A stretch of 64,000 nt of DNA from Myxococcales bacterium (GTDB lineage: Bacteria; Myxococcota; Myxococcia; Myxococcales; Myxococcaceae). Shown here one piece after another: positions 19,216 to 26,410 of the stretch. The notes beneath the pieces are model-generated. The model saw nothing but the letters and a program-made list of their open reading frames with translations, searched no databases and was not told the origin of the DNA. Positions within the stretch are counted from its first letter, which is position 1. Each line of letters starts with the position of its first letter. A program made the position numbers and the translations under genes. Where the stretch lies: NCBI GenBank assembly GCA_030681895.1, contig JAUXRI010000259.1, positions 31,831 through 95,830 of the forward strand, given 5' to 3'.

Positions 19216-20070
19216 TCACTTCGGCGCGGGATGGAGCGGGTACAGGTGCCGCAGGCTGTCGGCGATCAACGCCTCTGGCGACTCGACGGTTCGCGCCAGG
19301 TCGATCCACAGGTAGCGCTTGTTCTCTCGAGGCGCGCCGAAGATGACCGGCTGCACCTGATTGCCACCCTCGATGAACCAGCCTGACTGATCACGATCGT
19401 GCCCGTGCACGGCGACCGTCAGCCGGTGCCCGGTCTCGACGCTGATGCGCGCGAGCATCGCGGCGGCGACGGGGCCCTGCTGGCCGTAGCTCCACAACAC
19501 CTCGTTCACCGCGCGGTTCCGGAACTCGTCGTGACGCGCCGGTGGGAGCGGGCCATCGAGCTGCGCCAGCGACGTCAGCAGATTCCCCGGTGCGCCATGG
19601 CTCAAGAGCAGCCCGCACGGGGCTACCAGCGCGAGGAGCGCGTTCGTGCACAGCTGTCCGAGTCGCTCGCGCTGGCTCGGGGTCAGCCGCGCCTCGAGCG
19701 CCTCGACCTCGTCAGGGTGGAACTTGCTGGTGTGTTTGAAGCCCAGGTGGCCGGCGTCGTGGTTGCCCAGCACGACGTGCACCCGAAGGGGATTCGCCTG
19801 CACGAGCTCGAACAGGGCGTCGATGAGCTCGGGGCTCTGGTCTTCGAAGCCGTACACCTCCGGAGCGTCTGCGGCCGCGCGCGCGTCGGGGCCATGCACC
19901 AGGTCTCCCAGCAGCACCCAGTGCGCATCGAGCCCCGCGCTCCACGCGCGCTGGAGCACCGCCTTCGCGGTGAGGAAGTCTTCGAGGTTTCCATGCAGAT
20001 CGGTCGTGACCAGCAGGTGCCCGAAGTGGGGAAGGACACGGGAGCGACGAGCGAGGTCAGCCGACGGCAT
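19216..20070 (-). CDS. Metallophosphoesterase (calcineurin-like)
   Basis: The 284-residue protein has the full set of calcineurin-fold metal motifs: TDLHGN (Asp24, His26), GDLVHG (Asp56), GNHD (Asn103, His104), LLSHGAPG, and VHGHD near the C-terminus. It lacks a signal peptide, so it acts in the cytoplasm. The motif spacing is closest to PPP-type phosphatases that act on phosphoproteins or dinucleotides; the true substrate cannot be read. ATG 20070 is preferred over a GTG two codons upstream. It is divergent from the SecD-like lipoprotein gene across 57 bases. Confidence 0.88.
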   Translation of the reverse strand: MPSADLARRSRVLPHFGHLLVTTDLHGNLEDFLTAKAVLQRAWSAGLDAHWVLLGDLVHGPDARAAADAPEVYGFEDQSPELIDALFELVQANPLRVHVVLGNHDAGHLGFKHTSKFHPDEVEALEARLTPSQRERLGQLCTNALLALVAPCGLLLSHGAPGNLLTSLAQLDGPLPPARHDEFRNRAVNEVLWSYGQQGPVAAAMLARISVETGHRLTVAVHGHDRDQSGWFIEGGNQVQPVIFGAPRENKRYLWIDLARTVESPEALIADSLRHLYPLHPAPK

Positions 20071-20127
20071 GAGCACCCTTCGTACTCCGTCACCGCGGCG
20101 CGAGCGACTTCGGCTACATCGGTCACC

Positions 20128-20949
20128 ATGGCTCGATGGCTCTCACTCGTCGCTCTTGCCCTCGTCGTCTTGTCCGGCTGCCCGAAGCGGAAGCAGCCCG
20201 AGCGCGGCGCAGAGCTCGTCTTCAAGAAGACCGGTGACGTCAGGCCGGTGGTGGAGCGCCGGCTCGCGCAGCTCGGCCTCGTGACGCGCATCACCGACGA
20301 CGAGACGGGCCTCACGGTTCGGATTCCAGAAGGCTCGGCCGACGCCGACCTCAGCGCGGTCGCACGTTTGCTGCTGATGCCCGCGAAGCTCGAGTTCTGC
20401 GCCGAGGTGATGCCGGTCGATCGAGCGCTGTGCACGTCCGATGCAGGGGTGACCATCGAGCGCGAAGACTCGCCTCGGACCGACTGCTTCTTCACCGGCG
20501 CCGACGCCGGCCAGTTGATCGCCGCTGCGAAGGCCGATGGAACGAGCCGCGTCCTCGTGGGCGCCGCGTGGCCCGACGGTCCGCTGCGGACGTTCTTTGG
20601 TGAGCGCTGTCTGTCGCCGCGCGTGATGGAGGCCGAAGTGAAGCCTGACACCAACACCAGCCGTACCGCGCTCTCGATGACCTTCGACGCGCCCACCGCG
20701 TCGTCCTTCGCCGACCTCACCGGCAAGCTCGTGCGCCGGCGCCTGCTCGTGGTGCTCGACGATCGCGTTCAGTCGGCCCCGGTCGTGATGGAGGCCATCT
20801 CTGGAGGCCGCGCCATGCTCACCTTCGGCAAGAACGCGACCGAGGAGGAGGTAGTCCAGCTCGGCAGGGCGCTCTCGGGCGGTCCGCTCCCCGGCACCAT
20901 GGAGCTGGAGCGCACCGGGACGTACGGGCCACCGACGCTGATGAAGTGA
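20128..20949 (+). CDS. SecD-like periplasmic lipoprotein without membrane channel domain
   Basis: This 273-residue protein has a lipobox (LVVLSGC, Cys18) instead of SecD's first membrane helix. It keeps SecD periplasmic features: VVERRLAQLG followed by a strand pair with RIPEGSAD, and, near the end, LVVLDDRVQSAPVVMEAISGG and LGRALSGGPLPG, which match the segment just before SecD's transmembrane bundle. No helices follow. It is therefore a stand-alone SecD P1/head-like domain tethered to a membrane. A role in assisting protein export or as an assembly chaperone is possible, but not shown. The start ATG at 20128 lies 7 bases after TACATC (20115-20120), a possible -10 box. Confidence 0.78.
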   Translation: MARWLSLVALALVVLSGCPKRKQPERGAELVFKKTGDVRPVVERRLAQLGLVTRITDDETGLTVRIPEGSADADLSAVARLLLMPAKLEFCAEVMPVDRALCTSDAGVTIEREDSPRTDCFFTGADAGQLIAAAKADGTSRVLVGAAWPDGPLRTFFGERCLSPRVMEAEVKPDTNTSRTALSMTFDAPTASSFADLTGKLVRRRLLVVLDDRVQSAPVVMEAISGGRAMLTFGKNATEEEVVQLGRALSGGPLPGTMELERTGTYGPPTLMK

Positions 20950-21004
20950 TCGACCAGCGCCCCTGCGGCATCGAAGGTGCAGACTGAAAGCACGGGAGCT
21001 CCAC

Positions 21005-21703
21005 ATGAATGCGTTTCGCCTCGCTCTGATGATCGTGTCGGTCGTTTCGATGGGCTGCTTCGGCGCCGTTGGCTCGGGTCGTGACGTGACCCAGGTTCGA
21101 GAGGTCGGTGCCTTCAAGCGGCTCCAGGTCGAGGGTGGCATTCAAGCGACGGTGACGCAGGGCCCGCGCGCCGTGTCCATCACCGCCGATGACAACCTGA
21201 TCGACCTCATCGAGACCCGCCTCGAAGGCGAGGTGCTCGTCATTCGCACGAAGAACGGCGCCGCGGTCTCGACGTCGAAGGGGCTGCGCGCCGCCATCTC
21301 GAACGACGTGCTCGAGGGAGCGTTGGCGTCAGGTGGCTCGGCCGTGACCGGCCCCGCGTCGCCAGCGAACGCGTGGAAGGCTGAAGCCACGGGTGGCAGC
21401 CGAATCACGCTGACTGGGCTGTCGTCGACGACCGCGACGCTCATCGCCTCGGGCGGGAGCACGCTCACCATCGCAGGCGCGGTGACCGAGCTCACCGTCA
21501 ACGTCGGTGGGGGTTCGACCAGCAACCTCTCAGACCTGAGCGCCACGAGCGTCACGCTCGACGTCGGTGGCGGGTCAACGGCGAGGCTGGGCTCCGCGGA
21601 CTCGGTCACCGGCTCGGCGTCAGGTGGCTCGACAGTGACCATCAAGAGCGCACGCACCGTCACCGTCGACTCGACGGGCGGCTCGTCGGTCACCTCGAAC
21701 TGA
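21005..21703 (+). CDS. DUF2807 lipoprotein (head GIN domain)
   Basis: The signal peptide ends SVVSMGC, so the protein is a lipoprotein (Cys18). The body is a DUF2807-type right-handed beta helix: it starts with VREVGAFKRLQVEGGIQATV, continues with a typical LIDLIETRLEGEVLVI segment, and then has repeated Gly-Gly-Ser turns between short strands (ASGGST, VGGGST). Such domains are found in surface or adhesin-like proteins of unknown function. GGGAG lies just upstream of the ATG. The gene follows the SecD-like gene by 55 bases on the same strand. Confidence 0.85.
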   Translation: MNAFRLALMIVSVVSMGCFGAVGSGRDVTQVREVGAFKRLQVEGGIQATVTQGPRAVSITADDNLIDLIETRLEGEVLVIRTKNGAAVSTSKGLRAAISNDVLEGALASGGSAVTGPASPANAWKAEATGGSRITLTGLSSTTATLIASGGSTLTIAGAVTELTVNVGGGSTSNLSDLSATSVTLDVGGGSTARLGSADSVTGSASGGSTVTIKSARTVTVDSTGGSSVTSN

Positions 21704-21739
21704 CGGCCTCGCGCCAGGTGATGTGAGAGGCTGCGGCGC

Positions 21740-23563
21740 ATGCGTCCTCTGCTCCTGCTCTGCCTGGTGCCATCGCTCGCGCTCGCCGACGTCAGCCGCA
21801 AACCCGTCATCGCCGTCTTGCCCGCGAAGACGACGGACGCCGGCTGGGCCCGCTTCGGAATGGTGATGGAGGCCCGCGCGGTGGCGCTCCTCCTTCAGGC
21901 GCAGCGGCACTCGGTGCTCGACACCAAACAGGTGCTGGCGATGGCGAACCAGGAGGGCCTCGGCGTCGCGTCTCTGTCGGACGACGTCAACGCAGACACG
22001 GCCCTGAAGCTGCTCGGCGCCGACCGCGTGGTGTCCGTGGTGCTCACGCCCGACGGCGCTGGCCTCACCATCTCGGGCACGGTGCGTGACGGAACACAGG
22101 CCACGCCGTTCTCGGTGAAGGGGCAGGGTGGGCTCGCGTCGCTCCTCTCACTCGGGAGCGAGGCCATCGCGCGCGCGGCGCTCGAGAAGGAGGGCGCGAC
22201 GCTGGCGGCTGGTGTCACCGCCCAGCCGGAGTCGAAGTCGAACGCCGCCGTCGTCGCGCTCGGCACCTGCTGGGAGGTCGCGCAACGTCAGCCGATGGGC
22301 CTCGACGCGCCGGTCGGTCTCTCGGGCGAGGAGCTCACCGGCGCCCTCGACGCCTGCCGCGCTGCGCTGAAAGCCGACGGCTCGCTCCGGTTCGCTGCGG
22401 CCACGCTCGCGCTGCTGCTCGCGATTGCCCGTGAAGATGCGGAGGCCGAGAAAGTGCTCGGCGCTCCCGCTGCCACCGACCCCGCCCTGATGCCGTGGGC
22501 GCAGGCGCGATTCTGGTTGGCCACCCGGAACCAGTCGAACGAAGCGGCGGTGACGTTCCTCGATGCCGTGCTGAAGCAGCACCCGGGCGCGCTGATGTTC
22601 CGCTCGTTCAAGGGGAACGCGCTGTCTGCGATGAATGAACAGGCCCGCGCGGTGACGGCGTGGAACGAGTACCTCTCGCTCGCACCTGCTTCGGCGTTCG
22701 CGCAAGGCCGCCTCAGCCGCGCGCTCGCACGTCAGGAGAAATTCGACCTCGCGCTCGCCGCCGCGAAGACGGGCCTCTCGTTGACGCCGACCAGCCGCGA
22801 AGCGCGCGTCGTCCTCGGGGCCCGCCAAATCGACGCCGGCAAGCTGAAGGACGCGAAGGTCACGCTCGAGCCATTGCTCAAACTGGCCGATGCGCCTGCC
22901 GAGCCGGTGCTCCACCTGGCGCTCGCGCTCCTCGCGGCGAACGACTGCAAGACGGCCCTTCCCTTGTTTCAGTCAGCGAGTGAGCGCGCCGCAGGTGGCC
23001 GTGGGCTGCGGGTGAAGGGACGCGCGCTGTATGGACTCGCCGTGTGCGAGGTGAAGCAGGGCCACGGCGACGCAGCGAAGGCGGCGTATGCGAAGTCACT
23101 GGAGACCGGCTACGTCGTGCGCCAGCCCGACCCCGCGCTGGTGGCCATCGTGAAGAGCGCGGGCCCTGTGGCACCGTCGCCCGCTCCGGTCGGCGGCCTG
23201 TACCTGCACCTCGACCCCGGCGCCTCGCCGTCTCCCGAGACCGCCCAGCTCGCCGACAAGGCGCTGCACGCGAAGCTCGACGGGTTTGCGCCCACGTACG
23301 CGCCGGCCGACGAAGACAAGAAGGCGGCGCTGGCGGCGATGAAGGCGAATCACCTCAAAGGCTACGAGCTGCGCATGTCACTCGAGCCGGGCGACGCGGC
23401 GAACGCGCTCAAGGTGCAGCTGCTCGTGATGAGCTACCCGGAGCACGCGCTCAAGGGCAGCTGGTCGGTGAAGGCGGCAGGCGGCAAGCCAGAGAAGCTC
23501 ATCGCCGCGCTCGTCAATCGGGTCATCGATGACGCCGCCGGCGACCTGGAGTGGAAGAACTAA
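21740..23563 (+). CDS. Secreted TPR-repeat protein
   Basis: A signal peptide (LLLLCLVPSLALA) precedes a domain of about 150 residues that resembles the TolB-like or CsgG-like N-terminal fold: KPVIAVLPAKTT, then helices and GADRVVSVVLTPDG. Residues about 190-480 form Ala/Leu-rich helical pairs resembling TPRs, with several Cys. The C-terminal 130 residues look like a separate alpha/beta domain. A role as a periplasmic scaffold is likely; the partner is unknown. The stop overlaps the convergent hydrolase stop by four bases. Confidence 0.75.
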   Translation: MRPLLLLCLVPSLALADVSRKPVIAVLPAKTTDAGWARFGMVMEARAVALLLQAQRHSVLDTKQVLAMANQEGLGVASLSDDVNADTALKLLGADRVVSVVLTPDGAGLTISGTVRDGTQATPFSVKGQGGLASLLSLGSEAIARAALEKEGATLAAGVTAQPESKSNAAVVALGTCWEVAQRQPMGLDAPVGLSGEELTGALDACRAALKADGSLRFAAATLALLLAIAREDAEAEKVLGAPAATDPALMPWAQARFWLATRNQSNEAAVTFLDAVLKQHPGALMFRSFKGNALSAMNEQARAVTAWNEYLSLAPASAFAQGRLSRALARQEKFDLALAAAKTGLSLTPTSREARVVLGARQIDAGKLKDAKVTLEPLLKLADAPAEPVLHLALALLAANDCKTALPLFQSASERAAGGRGLRVKGRALYGLAVCEVKQGHGDAAKAAYAKSLETGYVVRQPDPALVAIVKSAGPVAPSPAPVGGLYLHLDPGASPSPETAQLADKALHAKLDGFAPTYAPADEDKKAALAAMKANHLKGYELRMSLEPGDAANALKVQLLVMSYPEHALKGSWSVKAAGGKPEKLIAALVNRVIDDAAGDLEWKN

Positions 23564-24447
23564 CGCCGCTCGACCGGCACCCACTGCGAGAGCCACGCGA
23601 GCGTCGGCGTCATCACCGCCTCGAAGCCGCGCGGGTCCTTGTAGACGTGGTGGTGCTTGAGGCCCTCGAGCATCACCAGCTTCTTGGGCTCCTTCGCCTT
23701 CGAGTAGAGGCTCATCATCTCGCTCCGGCCGATCATCGCGTCGTCGCCCGGGTAGATGAACATCGCCGCGCCGCGGATGGTCGAGGCGACCTCGTCGGGC
23801 TTGAACTCGAAGAGGTCGAACAAGGACTCGAAGGTGATCTCCAGCCGCCACGTCGGGAAGTTGGGCTGATCAGCCACGAGGAGCGCGCAGGTCTCGGGGT
23901 CCGAGGAGAGGATGCGTGGCACCGCGACGTGCGTCGCTTCGCCGGTCGAGACGTATTTCTGGCGCGCGGCGTTCACCTTGGCGCGGAACTTCGCGAAGTC
24001 GGGGAAGGCGCTCCACACGCGCTCCAGGTCCGATGGGCAGGCCACGGCGATGAGGGCCTTCACGCGATCGTCGAGGCCCGCCACGCCAGCCGCGACGCTC
24101 CCGCCGAGCGAGACGCCGAAGAGGGCGAGTCGGCTGGCGTCGACCTCGGGCACGGTCTCGAGGAACGTGAGCGCGTTGCGCACGTCTTCGACCTGGGCCC
24201 GCGGCACGAGGCGGCAGCGCGGCTGGCCTTCACTCTCGCCGAAGTACCGGTAGTCGAGGTGGAGCGTGATGTAGCCGGCGCGGTTCATCGCCTCGGCGTG
24301 CTTCGGCAGCCACACCTCTTTGACGAGGCTGAAGCCCTGACAGCAGATGACGGCGGGGCGGCGTTCTCCCGGCTTCAAGTCGTCGGGCAGGCGCAGGTGC
24401 GCGGCGAGCCGGTGGCCCTCGGAGAAGAACGTGACGGGTCGGAGCAT
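23560..24447 (-). CDS. Alpha/beta hydrolase, dienelactone-hydrolase/esterase type
   Basis: The 295-residue cytoplasmic protein has an alpha/beta hydrolase core: the strand AVICCQGFS, then LDYRYFGESEG, then ASRLALFGVSLGGSVAAG with the nucleophile Ser in GVSLG. A probable acid lies in MFIYPGDDAMI and a His in LEGLKHHHVY. The YRYFGxSEG segment is shared with acyl-peptide-type and BAAT-like hydrolases. It likely cleaves an ester or amide; the substrate is unknown. The start is ATG at 24447, and the repeat-rich gap lies directly upstream, so its promoter probably sits within or beside those repeats. Confidence 0.82.
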   Translation of the reverse strand: MLRPVTFFSEGHRLAAHLRLPDDLKPGERRPAVICCQGFSLVKEVWLPKHAEAMNRAGYITLHLDYRYFGESEGQPRCRLVPRAQVEDVRNALTFLETVPEVDASRLALFGVSLGGSVAAGVAGLDDRVKALIAVACPSDLERVWSAFPDFAKFRAKVNAARQKYVSTGEATHVAVPRILSSDPETCALLVADQPNFPTWRLEITFESLFDLFEFKPDEVASTIRGAAMFIYPGDDAMIGRSEMMSLYSKAKEPKKLVMLEGLKHHHVYKDPRGFEAVMTPTLAWLSQWVPVERR

Positions 24448-24546
24448 CGCGCGACGGTGTCGCAGGGCGAGGGGAGAGTCCAGTCACTCGCTCGCGGAGT
24501 CGGGACGTTGGCTTTCCGACGCGTCGGCTCCACGTCACTTGCTGGC

Positions 24547-25112
24547 GGAGCGGCGGGCGCGACGTTTGGAAGACCCGCAGAAGCTGAAGCGCGACACCGA
24601 AGCTCGTGCCCGGAACCAGAGTTGATGCGCGACTCCTCCGCCGATTCGCGCCGATGCCCGACCTCCAACGTCCCGAAGGCGTGCTCGCGCTTTCGGGAGT
24701 TCGCGATGCGCGCTCGACGACTCGCCATTCACGAGCCGGGCAACGGGAGAACCGTCAACGTCGTGTCGAGAGCGAGGGCCACGACGGCTTGGTGGCCTCG
24801 TGGAACCGCGCAGTCAGATCGAGGCTGGCGAAACCGCCCGCACCGCTGTCTCCGAGCGGACCGCAGGATCAGCGTCGGAGCCGCGCAGGAGCGTCGATGT
24901 CGCGTATGAGACCGGCGGCGCGCCTCAGCTCCGGCACCGAGCACGAGCTTCGGTGTCGCGCGTCAGCTTCGGCGAGGACCCGGTGGCGGCGGGATTCTGA
25001 ACACGTCTCCTCCGGGACTCGTGGCGCATCGCGGTTGACGCGTTTTCACGTCAACCGCGACCTCTCTGGAGTCCGCGATGAGACGTGTTCCAAACGTCGC
25101 GCCCGCCGCTCC
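24547..25112. repeat. Inverted repeat pair, 24 bp perfect with extended imperfect arms
   Basis: Bases 24547-24570 are the exact reverse complement of 25089-25112. Outside them the arms stay similar (24530-24546 with 25113-25130, including GTGGAG). Inside, 24582-24620 is an inverted match to 24932-24970 with about five mismatches. Arms are interrupted on the right by the 92-nt palindrome at 24999-25090, as if that element had inserted there. Confidence 0.85.
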
Positions 25113-25334
25113 GGCAGCCGGTTCGTGGAGTCGGCGGAGGGCTCGTGGTCATCGGCGTGCGTGCTCGCGCCTTCGGGAGCTCGCGATGCCGCGCTCGTGA
25201 ACCTCGTCGTCCTCGAGCGCCGGGCACCGCGAGGGCCGTCGACGTCGTGGTCGAGCTTGAGGGACGACCTGGTGGCGTCGTGGAGCGGCGCATCCAGAGC
25301 GAGGCTGGCGCAATCGTCCGGACCGCTGTCTCCG
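24681..25334. repeat. Diverged 174-bp direct duplication at 480-bp spacing
   Basis: Bases 24681-24854 align without net gaps to 25161-25334. Both begin GTGCTCGCGC, share the GAGGCTGGCG stretch and end CACCGCTGTCTCCG or GACCGCTGTCTCCG. By eye roughly three quarters of positions match. Each copy is followed by versions of the 19-bp unit: two or three degenerate units after the first copy (clearest 24878-24896), and 24 units after the second. Confidence 0.8.
24999..25090. repeat. 92-nt quasi-palindrome (long hairpin)
   Basis: The outer stem GAACACGTCTC (24999-25009) pairs with GAGACGTGTTC (25080-25090). The middle stem GGACTC (25015-25020) pairs with GAGTCC (25069-25074). The inner stem CGCGGTTGACG (25030-25040) pairs with CGTCAACCGCG (25049-25059) around loop CGTTTTCA. 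Opposing internal loops have similar sizes (5/5 and 9/9). The symmetry is far beyond chance and resembles palindromic mobile units or structured RNA elements. Confidence 0.9.
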
Positions 25335-25356
25335 CTGCGAACGCCCCTCAGCTTCT

Positions 25357-25807
25357 GAGTCGCGCATCAGCGTGGGTGTCGCGCATCAGCCTGGGCTCGC
25401 TCATCAGCTGCCGAGTCGCGCATCAGCTGCCGAGTCGCGCATCAGCCGCCGAGTCGCGCATCAGCCGCCGAGTCGCGCATCAGCCGCGGAGTCGCGCATC
25501 AGCCGCCGAGTCGCGCATCAGCTACCGAGTCGCGCATCAGCTACCGAGTCGCGCATCAGCCGCCGAGTCGCGCATCAGCCGCCGAGTCGCGCATCAGCTG
25601 CCGAGGCGCGCGTCAGCCGCCGAGTCGCGCATCAGCTACCGAGTCGTGCATCAGCTGCCGAGTCGCGCATCAGCGTCCGAGTCGCGCATCAGCGTCCGAG
25701 TCGCGCATCGGCGTCCGAGTCGCGCATCAGCGCAGGAGTAGCGCATCAGCGTCCGAGTCGCGCATCAGCGTCGGAGTCGCGCATCAGCGTCCGAGTCGCG
25801 CATCAGG
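25357..25807. repeat. Tandem array, 24 copies of a 19-bp unit
   Basis: The unit is GAGTCGCGCATCAGCNNCC; the last one is partial. Copies vary mainly at positions 16-18 (CGC, TGC, TAC, GTC). GAGTCGCGCATCAG is nearly constant. One copy (25395-25412) is 18 bases long. Variants cluster, with CGCC-type copies in the first half and GTCC-type in the second, which suggests expansion by local duplication. There are no spacers, so it is not a CRISPR array. The array ends about 70 bases before the coaD stop. Confidence 0.93.
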
Positions 25808-25879
25808 CTCGGTGCATCGACTCCGCTGATTCTCAGCCGCGGCACTCGACGAACTCGTCCGTCGCTCCGCGCCTCGTTG

Positions 25880-26410
25880 TCAGCTCGGCGCTGCTTCTCT
25901 CCTTTCGTTGCCTGACACCGACGCATGACGTTGCGCGAGGCGGTCCCGCACCGCCTTCGCGACGACGGGCGGGCACACGTTCTCGAGCGCGCCCCCACCC
26001 GCGGCCAGCGCCTTCAACCCCGACGAACTCACCTCGGACAGCGTCGGGTCCGCGTTCACGAAGATGGTGGTGATGCCCGGAGCGAGGCCCGCGTTGAGCG
26101 CGGCGAGCTCGAGCTCGGCCGTCGCGTCGGTCGTCGAGCGCACTCCACGAACGAGCCACGTCGCGCCCACCGACTTCGCGAAGTCCACGACCATTCCCTG
26201 CGTCGAAGCGACGCGCACGCCGGCTCGACACACCGCGTGCAGCAGCCGCTCCCGTTCGTCGATGGAGAACCACGTCGCCTTCTGCGGGTTCACAGCGACG
26301 AGCACGTGCAGCACGTCAACGAGCGCTGCTGCTTTGGTGATGACGTCGAGGTGGCCGAACGTCACCGGGTCGAAGGTTCCGGCGTAGACGGCAACGCGGC
26401 TGGGCTGCAT
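25880..26410 (-). CDS. coaD: Phosphopantetheine adenylyltransferase
   Basis: This is the fourth step of coenzyme A synthesis, transferring AMP from ATP to 4'-phosphopantetheine to give dephospho-CoA. The 176-residue protein shows the nucleotidyl-transferase motif GTFDPVTFGH (His20 of the T/HxGH type), NPQK with Lys44, the WLVRGVR segment (Arg88, Arg91) and SSSGLKALAAGGG near the end. The usual DFEYE stretch is replaced by TTDATAELELA, so the substrate pocket is somewhat divergent. The start ATG lies 49 bases inside the 3' end of the upstream MFS gene, an unusually long overlap. It is the last gene of a tetR-MFS-coaD unit. Confidence 0.92.
   Translation of the reverse strand: MQPSRVAVYAGTFDPVTFGHLDVITKAAALVDVLHVLVAVNPQKATWFSIDERERLLHAVCRAGVRVASTQGMVVDFAKSVGATWLVRGVRSTTDATAELELAALNAGLAPGITTIFVNADPTLSEVSSSGLKALAAGGGALENVCPPVVAKAVRDRLAQRHASVSGNERREAAPS

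Larger units (their letters stand above)
24448..25879. other. 1.4-kb gene-free block of nested palindromes and tandem repeats
   Basis: No credible gene is seen. Several frames are open for long distances only because the repeat units lack stop triplets on the plus strand; all three plus frames stay open through the array. The block holds an inverted repeat pair, a 92-nt quasi-palindrome, a 174-bp direct duplication at a spacing of exactly 480 bp, and a 19-bp tandem array, each listed separately. Where the two 174-bp copies differ, changes are not concentrated at one codon position, arguing against coding. It lies upstream of the minus-strand hydrolase and downstream of minus-strand coaD. Confidence 0.8.

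Noticed and set aside
24535..24944. Short open frames in the repeat block (e.g. 24535-24732 minus, 24729-24944 minus)
   Set aside because: They follow the repeated block and inverted repeats, and repeat copies differ without codon-position bias.
25357..25807. CRISPR array
   Set aside because: The 19-bp units abut each other without unique spacers, and no cas genes are nearby.
25085..26073. Long open frames across the 19-bp array, with Arg/Ser/Ala/His repeats in translation
   Set aside because: All three plus frames are open because the 19-bp unit lacks stop triplets. No start site, ribosome-binding site or codon-position pattern supports translation.
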